64,000 bases of DNA from Rhabdophis nuchalis (lineage: Eukaryota; Chordata; Lepidosauria; Squamata; Natricidae). Made by a program: the position numbers and the translations under genes. Below, piece by piece: positions 1 through 11,650 of this stretch (the first letter of the stretch is position 1; each line of letters starts with the position of its first letter). The DNA is taken from assembly GCA_039707465.1 (NCBI GenBank), contig CM077648.1, positions 76,694,119-76,758,118 of the forward strand, in the 5' to 3' direction. The notes below the pieces were generated by a model. It saw only the letters and a program-made list of their open reading frames with translations. It was not told the DNA's origin and made no database searches.

Positions 1-185
1 TAGGAGATAATTTTCTGCAGTATAGTGGGACCTCTTTGATTCGTTATGTATTTCTATAACTCCCTAAAATACCTTTTGTCGATCTATAGTAGGATGCAAT
101 ATCTGAAAACATAAGATTATTATTAAGATGATCCATTGTGATATGCCAAAAAAGGTCATTGGTTTCTATTGACAAAATAAAATAT

Positions 186-636
186 AATCATTTATTTATT
201 TATTTATTTATTTAAATTTATACCCCGCCCTTCTCCTAAAAAAGGACCCAGGGCGGCGCACAGGCATTATTAAAACCATACAAAAATACAAAAATACATA
301 ATTATTAAAAACTATTAAACTATCCCTGTGCTAAAAGTAATAAAACTCTACAATTTAAATTTTTCCCTATAAAAGTCAGAAACAGGGGCTATGCTAGGCC
401 AGCTTGTTGGAATAAATAAGTTTTAAGACGTTGGCAGAAAAGACGGAGGTCCAAGGTGGTGCGTAGATCGGGGGGGTAGGTCGGTCCAGAGGGCTGGGCC
501 CGCCACAGAGAAGGCTCTTCCCCTGGGTGTCGCCAACCAGCATTGCCCGGCCGACGGTACCCGGAGAAGGCCCTCTCTGTGGGAGCGGATCGGTCGAAGG
601 GATGTATGGGGCAGGAGGCGGTCGCGTATATATCAT
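186..636 (-). mobile_element. L2/L3-like LINE, 3' end fragment
   Basis: Reverse orientation. It begins with a (TTTA)n tail, then the characteristic 3' UTR end (complement of CGCCCTGGGTCCT...GAAGGGCGGGGTA). The C-terminal ORF2 codons follow (complement of [10 protein letters not shown] and LWNDLPP-type residues). It is truncated 5' at about 636 and the reading frame is broken. Confidence 0.85.
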
Positions 637-1682
637 GCCTTTTATATTGACTGTTTTCCTATATTTAGGAAATTGTTTGTAAAATCTCTTATGTTTAGAA
701 AACTCTGCATAAATATTAAACTTTCATTAGCCTTATGGGCATTAGAGTTGGCAGTGAGTGTTTTCTTAAACTTGGAGATATTGTCTTTATTGTAATTTGA
801 CATTCAGAGTGAATGTGGATGGCATCGTCTCTCAGATTGATTAACAGTATTATAAGCAGTAACCTTTTCACTTCTACCATCATCTTACAGCTACAAGATG
901 CCTCAGAAAAGAGTGAATATTATCATTTTCCAAGATTGGAAATCTTGCATAGAGATAGAAAATAATGTAACTCTATACTTCTTTATACAGTAGCTAGTTC
1001 TTCTATTTTAAGCTGTTTAGAATATGCAGAATTTTTCTGTGGTTCAGAGCTCTTTCAGAATTGCTTAATTTATATTTTGCTCTTGGACTTAATTTATCAT
1101 CCTTCATTCCTTTATTATTTGTAATTTCCATTTTTTTTTGGTAGTAAAATGGTTACTTTAAGAACAATAAATAAATATGTTATCCAGTAGCATGTGTTTT
1201 TCTTTTTTTTAAAAAACCTAACAGACAAGTGTAATGTAAGCATAAGGGGGGGAAAAGATAGCTCTTTTAATCTCCTTAGACAGCTAGTTTAACACCTTCT
1301 AGCAGATTTGACAGAAATTTAAAAAAATGAATTAATATTGAAAATGTGCCATATTATCCTTCTCTCAAACTATATTAATTTGCCAATTATCAACCTAATT
1401 CATTTCACGTCCCAGCCTAGCAGAGGGCTCAACATTCAGTTCACTTTGCCATGTTGTACCATCTGTGTACCGTTCCAAAATCCTTACCTAATTGTATTCA
1501 CACTTTATAAGCACTGGAAAAATCACATACTAGCTAACTTACTACTGACATTTGGGATTATGAATTACTTTTTCAGCAATTATTCAATAATTTTCATATT
1601 CCATGTTGAGTAAATCTATATATAAAAACGTTTCTTTTGTGGATATGATTTTCTGTAATATACATTTTAGATATCTCTAGAC

Positions 1683-1817
1683 CAGGGGTCTGCAAAGTTG
1701 GCTCTTTTAAGACTGGTGGACTTCAACTCCCAGAATTCCCCAGCCAGCGAGGCTGGCTGGGGAATTCTCGGAGTTGAAGTCCACCAGTCTTAAAAGAGCC
1801 AACTTTGCAGACCCCTG
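1683..1817. mobile_element. Palindromic hAT MITE, subfamily b
   Basis: A 135-bp near-perfect hairpin starting CAGGGGTCTGCAAAG. It is flanked by a perfect 8-bp duplication, ctctagac at 1675-1682 and 1818-1825, with central TA. Subfamily b reads GTTGGCTCTTTTAAGACTGG in the arm. Confidence 0.9.
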
Positions 1818-1888
1818 CTCTAGACCATTAAGGTAATATTTGGGGGGAGAGGGAATCAACTATTATATAGCAATTTAATGATATTAGT

Positions 1889-2721
1889 AAAAATGGAGAG
1901 GGCGTGGAGAGGGCGCGCAATTTGGGTGTCCTCCTGGATTCCCGGCTGTCTATGGAAGATCATGTGGCAGCCGTGGCCAGGGGGGCGTTTCATCAGGTTC
2001 GCCTGATGCGCCAATTGCGCCCCTTACTGGACCGGGGTGCCTTACGCACAGTCACTCAAGCACTCGTCACCTCTCGACTCGACTACTGTAATGCTCTCTA
2101 CATGGGGCTTCCCTTGAGGTGCACCCGAAAGCTGCAGCTAGTCCAGAATGCAGCCGCGCGGGTGATTACGGGAGCGCCTAGACACTCCCACATAACACCT
2201 ATCCTGCGCGAGCTGCACTGGCTTCCTGTGGTCTTTCGGGTGCGCTTCAAGGTTTTAACGACCATCTTTAAAGCGCTCCATGGCTCGGGGCCTAGTTATA
2301 TGCGAGACCGCCTCCTGCCCCATACATCCCTCAGACCGATATGCTCCCACAGAGAGGGCCTCCTCAGGGTGCCGTCGGCTGGACAATGCCGACTGGCGAC
2401 ACCCAGGGGAAGAGCCTTGTCTGTGGCTGGGCCAGCCCTCTGGAACGACTTACCCCCTGAACTCCGCACCATCTCCGACCTCCGCCTCTTCCGCAAGTGT
2501 CTGAAGACACACCTATTTCATCTAGCCGGCCTAGCGTAACCTCCATACTGACTATTAGATAGTTTTTAAACTTGGGATTTTAATTCGGTTTTTAGCGCAG
2601 GGTTTATTTATTAGAATAAGTATTTTAAATTTCATATATTTTATATATTTTGTATGTATTTTAACATCCCTGTGCGCCGCCCTGGGTCCTAACAAGGAGA
2701 AGGGCGGGGTACAAATTTAAT

Positions 2722-2750
<29 letters not shown>
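1889..2750 (+). mobile_element. L2/L3-like LINE: ORF2 C-terminus plus 3' UTR
   Basis: An open frame at 1904-2539 encodes about 211 residues of the region downstream of the reverse-transcriptase catalytic motifs: [48 protein letters not shown] and [13 protein letters not shown], ending LAGLA. A 3' UTR follows with CGCCCTGGGTCC and GAAGGGCGGGGTA, ending in an (AAAT)n tail. The residues are nearly identical to the copy at 52757-54187, so the family was active recently. It is 5' truncated at about 1889 and has no catalytic YADD, so it cannot move by itself. Confidence 0.92.
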
Positions 2751-2752
<2 letters not shown>

Positions 2753-4114
2753 GCTTTATTTTCAATAAGCTGCCTTGATGTTCCTATAAATACATTTTTC
2801 ATTATTAGTCAGTAACCTTTGAATAGTACAGTGCCTTCTATTCTCATGACCTCCTTTTCTATTTCCTTTCCAATATAATGCAGTGCTATTTCAATCACAG
2901 ATTTCAACCACAGGCTTCACAAGCCATTGTTAAAATTCAGTTTATTTATTTGTGGAGCAAAGAAAACAACAATGCAGGTGACTGCAGAAACATTGCTCTT
3001 AACAGTTTTCCTAAATTATATCAAGATCAGATATCTACCGAATCTCAGAGAAGGCTGTTCCAAAACCTCCCAATCTCTTGAGTGAATATGGAAGGATTAT
3101 AAACACCCTTTTCTGAGATAGGTGTACAAGATGGGCCAATTCTATATGAAGGTGATGGTCCTGAAACTATTTCAGAGCCAAACCATGAAAGATTAAAACC
3201 AGCATTTTGAATTTCAAAAGCTAATACAGGATTGTTATATGTTGTTGTTATATGTTTGTTATATGTTTGAAATAATTCTTATTGCCAGCAAGGGGCTGGC
3301 CCACTTTGTTTAACTTGTTTTTGAGGCTAATATTAAGCACATTGCCTACATATGGCTTCAAGATGATAAGGGTATGAGTTGCTATAATCAGGCCTTTCCA
3401 CTCTTGTAGGACCATAACTACCTTGCAGATACTCTGGTAACCAAGGAACCAAGAGACATTAGTCCAGTCCAGAAGTGGCAGAATTAATTTTTGTCAATAC
3501 CACTGAAGAGTATTAGGTCAGAGAGCTTAAAGAATAGTAAGTCTTTACAATATTTATTATTTATAAATTCAGACAAATCATGTGCAGAGGATTCATGAAC
3601 AGATCACTTCATTTCAATTTGACTAATATGGAAAATTTAATATCCGTAGTATAACAGAATAAATTGAGTTGTAACCTCATTCTTGTTCAGACACTATTTG
3701 AAAACCTAGCCAGAATTACACATAAAGGCTAGGAACTCTCTTTTAATAAATGAGTTTAGTTAATTTATTTACTAATGAATAGGAATAAATTTAGCTATGT
3801 TGGCAAAAGCTACAGAGATTATTATTGTATTATGAATTCTTTGATCTCAATGTTATTAAACAGAGCAACAGAAAATGCTAACAGAAAATGACTGTCCTTT
3901 TCCACATATTGTAGAAGGTTTGAGAGAAAGAAGGAAAAGCAACTACCAAGGCAACAGTCAAATAAAAGGAGGCTAAGATCTTACCAAGAAAATAACAGAA
4001 TAAACTTCTCAGAAACCCCCCCTAATTTTTTACGATTATAAAGAGTGGGAGGGAAGAGGGAAGCACATTGAGAAGCATATTTAGCTGGGCGGGGGACTAT
4101 AGTTCTACAATGCA
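2751..4114. other. Intronic sequence, no gene seen
   Basis: AT-rich. The stretch at about 3080-3500 reads like a very old inverted LINE 3' region (low confidence). No hAT palindrome or credible ORF was seen. Confidence 0.4.
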
Positions 4115-4331
4115 TACCGTATTTTGCCCTTTCCCCCCCCCCCCAAAAGAGAGTGAAAATCTGGGTGCGTCTTAAACACTGAATTCAGCATTTTTGGTCT
4201 ACCGAAAGCCTGCCCCCTTCACAAAAATGGACGTGCAGATGGTTTGGAGGATCTGCAGAATGCAAAAACTTTTTTTAAAAAATTTACCTCTTCAAAATCC
4301 TGGTGCGTCTTATACTCTGAAAAATACGGTA
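4115..4331. mobile_element. MITE with TACCGTATTTT termini (mariner-like)
   Basis: The left end TACCGTATTTT and right end AAAATACGGTA are inverted copies bounded by TA. GTGCGTCTTA occurs near both ends, the right one reading GTGCGTCTTATACTCTGA. It carries no coding capacity. Tc1/mariner assignment follows from the TA boundaries. Confidence 0.7.
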
Positions 4332-5368
4332 CATCCTTTTCTCCATTCATCCAACCTATTAGAAATTTGGTTTCTGATACAAATTTATTGACTACTGCCT
4401 GTGTTTTGTTTTATAATACCAAATTGACCTGCTAACATTCCTTATGAGCATTAAGAATATTTGTCATTCATTCCATAAGTGAGATAATGGTAGGCAAAAA
4501 CATGACAGAAAGCATGCAAGTGAGCAATTAATTTTGGCCTAAGAAAGTCTTAAATGTTACTGTTGCAGATCATTTCTTCATGTTTCAAAGCACACACAAC
4601 AAAAGTACTTTGTCAAACTCTGTTTGTTGTCTCAAAAGCTCAGGGAAGTATTTGAAGGGCATGTCCCTGTTGTCTGAAGCAGAAGAGACTTTTTACTACC
4701 AATGTGAGGAAATCCCAGCAGAATTATCTTCTATGGATGCATAGACATACTCAGACAATAGAAGTAGCCCAATATCAACCCTTCGAAAAGACTTGGAATT
4801 CCAACACTTCTAGTAGTAGGTTCAGTAAAGCATTTTACTCACTTTCTGAAGCACCTGTACAAACGATTCATACAGACCTTATAAATGTACACTTATGAAT
4901 TCTTGTATGTTTTTCCTTTGGTTATTATTCATGTCTCTAATTGCATTCTTCAAATAATCAAGCAATAATCAATCAACCAGTATTATTCCTCCAAAAACTC
5001 TGTTCACCTTGGTGAAATTCCCATTACAAAGTTCCTATCCTCAGCAACTTTGTTCATTATACAATCATTTTGCGGTATAATAACACATCAGTAAATGTGA
5101 TATATTCACAGTTCCAAAAGAAAATTTTTCAGACATGCTGCTATTTCTTAGAAATTTTGTAGCGATGCAAACATTAGAAACATTAGCATCTGTACTCCAG
5201 ATATAGGGAGCTGTACATTGAGATAGTACAATATTTCAAGAATGATGGTTATTTCCAACTTCTTAAATTTAGAAACTTTTTCTCTAAGGTGAACAAAGGC
5301 CACAATGTACATCATTCCCTTCCTATATAATTTCAATTTATGGCAGTCCTTCCCAATGTCCTCTAGAT
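4332..5368. other. Intronic sequence, no gene or repeat recognised
   Basis: AT-rich, with only short chance open frames. Nothing could be assigned. Confidence 0.4.
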
Positions 5369-5503
5369 CAGGGGTCTCCAACCTTTGCAACTTTAAGTCT
5401 GAAGGACTTCAGCTCCCAGACATCTCCAGCCAGCTTTGCTGGCTGGAGAAGTCTGGGAGCTGAAGTCCTTCAGACTTAAAGTTGCAAAGGTTGGAGACTC
5501 CTG
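5369..5503. mobile_element. Palindromic hAT MITE, subfamily a
   Basis: 135-bp hairpin starting CAGGGGTCTCCAACC. The 8-bp flanks are ctctagat (5361-5368) and ttctagat (5504-5511), 7 of 8 matching with central TA. Confidence 0.9.
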
Positions 5504-6833
5504 TTCTAGATAACAGTTACAATGCCTAGCCAGCTTAAATATTAGTCATGTTGTTTAGTAATTCTGTGAAGTTTTTGTTCAGCACATTTGAAGAAAAAGA
5601 GGTGACCTTGAAGAAGGATCCAGTAACAATGAAACAAGTTGGTGAGAAATGAAATTATACAGACTTAGTTGTTAAGGCCCAAATATTTAGCATTTCTGGT
5701 ACTTTTTGCTTGAGTAAGAAGCATAGGGTCACCATTTATTCATTAATTTGAGTGATACCAAAAATACAAGTCTTATCTTAGCAATACATTATGATTCTGA
5801 ACATGTTCAGCTCTGACCACCTTCCTCACAGCCATAATAACGGTGGTGCTTTGATTTCAACATACATCAACAAAGATGATACCATTATCCATGCAACATA
5901 CTAACATCTTTCTAAGTTTCGGTAATATCTGATGATTCCCACATTTTCTTCTACCCCTTAAGCATCACTGCTCACTGCTCACTGCTATAATTTATAGTAT
6001 GTTCAGATTACTAAAGCATATAGGTAGGTCCTATCTACAACTAACCCTTCCATTACAGATTTCTGATCCTTTCATGGAGGTAAGTACTTATGAGAAAAGG
6101 GGAATAATGGGTTTATAAATTGAGTTTGAAGTTTCCCTAAGCTTATTTAAGGGGGGGCTCCTAAATAAATTCAATAAGTTCAAAAACCTCTAAGCTTATT
6201 TGGCGGGGTGGGGGGAACCTTTTAAAAAATCAAACATACTCTTGGCCACATAGCAAGGCAAAAAAACTTGCCTCTTACAGTGTTTGAGATAAACTTTCGC
6301 GAACATGGAATGTTAATGATGAAACTATTATATGTTTGCATATAATACAGTGCAATGATTTCCATATTTAATTTTCAGCTGGGGAAAAAGTGACAACGCA
6401 ATTCAGCTCTAGTGCTCTAGAAGGAATTAAATAGCATTCTTTGCATAAACAATTTATAATTTATAATAAAGGTTTATCTTCATTTTAGCTATAATTTAGC
6501 AAGACAAACTATAACAAAATTAACATTTAGTTAAGAAAATTTGAAACATGCTTATAAAAGGAAAATACTAATTATAATTCATATTGAGTCTCTTGATCCA
6601 TTATATTTTGAAGTAAAAAAATAAAACTTAGATTTTGTTTTAAATATTTGGATGTTTATTCAAAAAATGCTAACAGAACCAGTAAAGTAATAGAAGAGCC
6701 AATATAATTATATTCAGAGAAGTTACTATGTATATATAATGTTATGAAAGTGATTGTATACTGGATTAAATCATTTCTTTTTAGTGGCAACATGAAAGGG
6801 TGATTATTTATAAAAGACGTATCCTATAATCTG
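5504..6833. other. Intronic sequence, no gene recognised
   Basis: Apart from poly-G tracts near 6150 and 6205, no repeat or coding signal was recognised. Confidence 0.4.
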
Positions 6834-6951
6834 CAGGGGTTCCCAAACTTGGCAACTTGAAGACTTGTGGACTTCAACTCCCAGAATTCTCCAGCCAGCA
6901 GAGCTTCCACAAGTCCACAAGTCTTCAAGTTGCCAAGTTTGGGAACCCCTG
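6834..6951. mobile_element. Palindromic hAT MITE, subfamily c
   Basis: 118-bp hairpin with ends CAGGGGTTCCCAAAC and GTTTGGGAACCCCTG. Flanks ataatctg and ctttagag do not match, so the target duplication is lost or the copy is rearranged. Confidence 0.85.
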
Positions 6952-7119
6952 CTTTAGAGAGTATGTCCTTTGAGTTACTGCAGGACTCAGCAGCATTAGA
7001 GTCAAATGCAAGGAAACTAGAAACAGAGATTACAATATCAATTAAGGATGTCCCTACAGTCTCAACACAATCATCTCAACCTGCTGTCTCTTATTAATTT
7101 CTAATATCATGATGGTTTC

Positions 7120-7285
7120 AACTTTTGAAGAGGCTACATTAAACGCTTGGAGGTTTTCAAGACAAGATTGGGCAATCATTTGTCTTGGATAATATAAGGA
7201 CTCCTGCCTCATGCAAGAAGCTGGGATTGGACTAGAAACCTCCAAGGTCCCTTCCAGCCCTTTGATGTTATATAAACCTGTACCA
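7120..7285 (+). mobile_element. CR1 LINE 3' end fragment
   Basis: It contains the CR1-type 3' signature GGTTTTCAAGACAAGATTGG, then TTGGACTAGAAACCTCCAAG and GTCCCTTCCAGCCC, close to the end of CR1 elements in birds and reptiles. The short terminal octamer repeats are not preserved. Confidence 0.7.
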
Positions 7286-9992
7286 GGAATATAATATAGT
7301 CTCCACAATACAGATTCATGCCATCATCATTTGAAGATTCATAAATCAGAAGCCCCCGTTCCAGAATCAGTTTCACAGGAATCAGCAAAAGATACATTGG
7401 TGTTTCCTTTGCAGACATCACTGGGAATAAGATATATGGGGCACTATTTTTCATTATCAAGTGTTAACAGTTCTAATTTGTAGGTTCTATCCTGTCATCA
7501 AGTGTTAGATTCTATCTCATTGCTGAAGTGGCAAGGATTTCAGGAGAACCCTCCTTGTTTTATTTGGCAAGCAAGGTGACTCAGATTTCAAGTCCCATTC
7601 CCAGTACTTTGCAAAATATCATCTATCTTGATGTACACTGTTGCCATATAATCTTTCCCTGATTTCAAGGAGCATGGCTTGTTAGTAAAAGATCAGATAC
7701 TTCCTTTATTATACAGTTGTGCTTTTTTGTTGTTGTTGTTGCCTCAGGAGAATTTGATAGATAAAATGGATCACTGCTTCAACTAATAAGAAGTGTGGCA
7801 GAGTAAGTGCTGGGATAGATCTGTTTGTCTCCACAGGTTACAAGCAGAAATTATTAATCTTTCTCTATGTGACCATTGAGCTATAGCCATTCTAATGGAG
7901 TTAAATACTACTTCTTCCTAATAACTATGTATTTATCTCCCTCACAATGTTTACATTTGGCAGTTAAGCAAATGTGGCCTGAATTGAAGTATATTGATAA
8001 TTCACTATTCATTTACCCAGCAGCATACCTCAATTATGATAGTAATTGAGTTCCAGAATAAAACCTAAAAATAAGAGCCTATTTTTACAAGATCATAATT
8101 TTCTCCCCACAATGGAGAAAGGTTTGTTTTCTTACACGCCTCTCCAAAAAGATGATTTACAATTTGACAGGTTTTTGCTTAGCACATCTGGCAACTGGTT
8201 TGATTTATTCATTTCGAATGGAGTTAAAGCTCGCTAGTGAGGACATTTATCTTTTGTCCATCTCTAAAATGACAAGTTTTGATTTATTTGATGATGTTGT
8301 ATGGGAAGTCCTTGATACCCTGTAACCTTGGTTTTTGTAGATGTTTCATTACCCAACTGTTCTGACTCCCTCCTTTCACAAGATAATTAACTAGACAGAC
8401 TGATACTTGGCAGCTTGCCTGAAGTAACCTGAACTAGACTGAAAGATTACACGACACAATTCTCCGACTCTGTAGCTTCTCTGTTGTTTCCTGCAAACCT
8501 ACTCTTCACAGAGGATTTATTTTAAAGCCTCTTGGGAAGGGCCAGGCAATTAGGCAGCTGATACTGATTATCTCCGATGGCATCGTTCTGCTAATTGCCT
8601 CCTCTCAATTCTTAGCCTGACAAACTGGGTTTCCCCCTCTAGAGCCAACTCATAGGACTCCTCACTAGAGGAATCCATCAGCAGCTCATCCGGAACCGGC
8701 TGGGCCACAACACCCAGCTAAGTAATATCAGTGTTAAGTGTGTGTTAAGTCTGCATGTTTATATACAGTTACTTGTTCTGCCAGTCTTAGTGGGGGGGGG
8801 GGTGATTTTCTCCTTGGTAGGTCATTGATTAGAGTATTCTTCTCTGCTTGATTGTCTGATATTAATTCCTGTTTATCTATGGATTAGCTGTTGCAGAGAA
8901 AGTGTTCTGATCTTTTTTGTTTTCTTCTTAGCTTTTTGTTCTCTTTTTTGAGTGGTGTATAAATACAATTTACTTCTGATTTGTTTATTGATGACATAAA
9001 CAGTAGTTTATGTAGTGCCCATTCACCACTTAATAGCCAATACATACAGGCAATAATTACTTTCTATCATACTTTCGTTTTTTCCAAGGGCTATTACTGT
9101 GCACGGTAAGATTATTCCAAATGGATATTGATGTAGAGTGCAGATTTCCATAGGATATAAATGATTGCATTGACTACCCTTATAGTTTAAGATGAACAAA
9201 ATAGTTGGCCATGTCCTGAAATAGGGATTTATATATTAACTTTTTTATACCGCCACTAGCAAACTTTCAGGTCACGTGAATAAAGTATATTGTGTGTATA
9301 TTGCTCTGTCTCCAGCCCAGCAGAATTTTATCAGATTCCTTTGGATTGGAAGTAGTGACCACATTATTCTAGATATTTAAAACTTTATTCCAGTGTGTGT
9401 GTGTGTGTGCGCGCGCGCACACAGAGGGACATAGTGGAATCAAATGACATCAACCTCAAGAAAAGGAACATGAGAATCTGCAGAAACACCAGGACCTGAA
9501 AGTGAAACTGGAAGAGGGTAAAAGCCAAATTGATATCAGTGGTGGTAGGAGCACTTGGGGCTGAAACACTTAAACTAGGAGATTGACCTCAACAGATACC
9601 AGGAGCAACATCACAGTTCTCTCTCCAGAAGAGTGCAGTGTTAGGAACAACTAAGATCCTATGCAGAAACTTCAAACACCCATGCCTCTGGCAGAGGACC
9701 TGAGATTGAAGAAGTCACATACCACCAAAAAGATGAAAAGGGATTTTTTTTTAATTTTACATATATTATAGTTGGTTGGATCTAGATTAACACTGCATTG
9801 GGTTTTATAGAATCCAAAAGGTAACATTCTTCTGGAAAAGGTTCCCAAGCATTTTTTTTTTAATCATCAGGGTGTTTTTTTAAAACATCATTCATTTCTA
9901 TAAAGAATTCTGCTTCCATTGCTGCCTCTAAAGAAAGACCACAAAATAAAATTAAAACCAATTAGCTGTTTATAGATTCATATATTTTATTC
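7286..9992. other. Intronic sequence, no gene recognised
   Basis: 2.7 kb without a supported gene. About 8360-8720 looks richer in GC and could be an unrecognised retroelement remnant. A (TG)n/(CG)n tract is listed separately. Confidence 0.35.
9393..9423. repeat. Alternating purine-pyrimidine tract (TG)n(CG)n(CA)n
   Basis: A GT dinucleotide run passes into GCGCGCGC and then ACACAC, about 30 bp of strict purine-pyrimidine alternation, the kind of sequence that favours Z-DNA. Confidence 0.85.
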
Positions 9993-10011
9993 AATGTATG
10001 CATTATATTGT

Positions 10012-10402
10012 TCTATATTATATTATATTATATTATATCATATCATATCATATCATATCATATCATATCATATCATATCATATCATATCATATCATATCA
10101 TATTATAATTATATTATATTATATTATATTATATTTATTATATTATGTTATGTTATGTTATGTTATGTTATGTTGTTATGTTATGTTATGTTATGTTATG
10201 TTATGTTATGTTATGTTATGTTATGTTATATTATATTATATTATATTATATTATATTATATTATATTATATTAATTATATTATATTATATTATATTATAT
10301 TATATTATATTATATTATATTATATTATATTATATTATATTATATTATATTATATTATATTATATTATATTATATTATATTATATTATATTATATTATAT
10401 TG
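10012..10402. repeat. Segmented pentanucleotide microsatellite array
   Basis: About 390 bp with a 5-bp period. Blocks in order are (TATTA)n, (TATCA)n at about 10036-10102, (TATTA)n to 10143, (TATGT)n at about 10144-10226, and (TATTA)n to 10402. Small phase slips occur near 10138, 10174 and 10272. The long Tyr/Ile/Leu-only open frames through it are artefacts of the period. Confidence 0.95.
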
Positions 10403-10560
10403 TTCCTCACAAAGACAGAATAAGCCGTAGAATTCTCTCTAGGGTAAAACATTGATATTCCTTGTTCCACAGACCTGTAAGAAGATTTTTATTTCAAATG
10501 TATATTCTAAATAATTTTGGAATTATATTGATTGTAGTGGTTTTCATAATATTTTTATGA

Positions 10561-10830
10561 GAGCCGTGGTGGCACAGTGGTTTAGAATGCAGGCTCATTC
10601 TGTTGACTTCTGCCAACTGCCAGCAGTTTGATTCTCACCAGCTCAAGTTTGTCTCAGATTGGTAAAATAAGAACCCAGATTGTTGTGGGCATTATGCTGT
10701 CTCTGTAAACCAGGGTGCTGAAGTCCTTCAGACTTAAAGTTGCAAAGGTTGGAGACCCCTGCTGTAAACTGTGTAGAGATGGCTGTAAAGTATATAAGTC
10801 TAAATGTTATTGCTAGTGTTATGATGCTAT
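10561..10830 (+). mobile_element. tRNA-derived squamate SINE, interrupted by a hAT remnant
   Basis: The head GAGCCGTGGTGGCACAGTGG contains an A-box (TGGCACAGTGG). A B-box-like GTTTGATTCTC lies about 45 nt on. The body ends TATATAAGTCTAAATG...TTGCTA, as in a common snake and lizard SINE. The copy is degenerate and split at 10710 by a 51-bp hAT fragment, with the SINE resuming in register after the duplicated ctgtaaac. Confidence 0.8.
10711..10761. mobile_element. One-arm 51-bp hAT MITE remnant inside a SINE
   Basis: Only the CAGGG tip and the right arm (GCTGAAGTCCTTC...GGAGACCCCTG) remain. It is flanked by a perfect 8-bp duplication, ctgtaaac, at 10703-10710 and 10762-10769. Confidence 0.88.
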
Positions 10831-11271
10831 ATTCTTCTGACAGCCAATTTTATACTGATTCTGTTATTTTTATAGCTTTTTCCATTTATGACTTATCTTT
10901 ATAAAAAGTTAGTCGGTTCATTGTATTTTACATATTTGATGGAAGCTGCAGCTGAGCTCCCAATGGTACATATTGTTAACAGACAAAGCATGAAATTGAG
11001 TTGACTTCTGTTGCTACAAATGGGGTACATATCCCCCACTTTGCAATGCATGCTACTTATTAAGAAAAAGGGTGAAAAATCTCCTTGGATTGAAATTCCG
11101 GGAGCATAGTCATCTGCCTACAAACACCTTGCTCACTGTTACTCCCATTTCTGTATTTTCTTCCTAAGGAAGAAAGGAGGGGAAGGTGTATTTCACCTAT
11201 GTGGTTTTTGGATCGCCCTTGGCTGCATCTATTTCAGCAGCCACTGAGGTGTATTTATGCAAGCTTAATGA
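10831..11271. other. Intronic sequence, nothing recognised
   Basis: No repeat family or coding signal was identified. Confidence 0.4.
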
Positions 11272-11650
11272 TGGCACGGGACCTAGCTATCTGCGAGATC
11301 GCATCCTACCCCATACATCCCTTCGACTGATTCGCTCCCACAGAGAGGGACTTCTCCGGGTGCTGTCCACTAGGCAATGCCAGTGGGCGACGCCCAGGGG
11401 AAGGGCCTTCTCTGTGGCGGGCCCAGCTCTATGGAACGACCTACCTCCCGACCTCAGAACAACCACGGACCTCCGTGCCTTCCGACAAAAGCTCAAGACT
11501 TATCTCTTCCAACAGGCCGGCCTGGCCTAACCTACCTTCCATCCTTTTTAGTCTGAACATCTAAATTGTTTTAATTGGGTTTTTAAGGGGTTTAGTTTTT
11601 AGGATTTTAGGTTTTTTAGCACAGGGATAAATTGTTTAGTTTGATTTTAT
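11272..11650 (+). mobile_element. L2/L3-like LINE, ORF2 end and partial 3' UTR
   Basis: The coding tail reads [46 protein letters not shown] and LFQQAGLA, then the UTR stretch with TTTTTAGCACAGGGA. It lacks the terminal GGGAG...GGGCGG block, so it is truncated at both ends. Confidence 0.88.

Noticed and set aside
1683..1817. microRNA precursor hairpin
   Set aside because: The hairpin is one of many copies of a transposable element with target duplications, and there is no evidence for processing.
9994..10455. 153-codon Tyr/Ile/Leu open frame
   Set aside because: Produced by the pentanucleotide repeat, which has no stop in some frames.
10561..10650. tRNA gene
   Set aside because: A- and B-box-like motifs belong to a degenerate SINE, and no cloverleaf with acceptor stem is formed.
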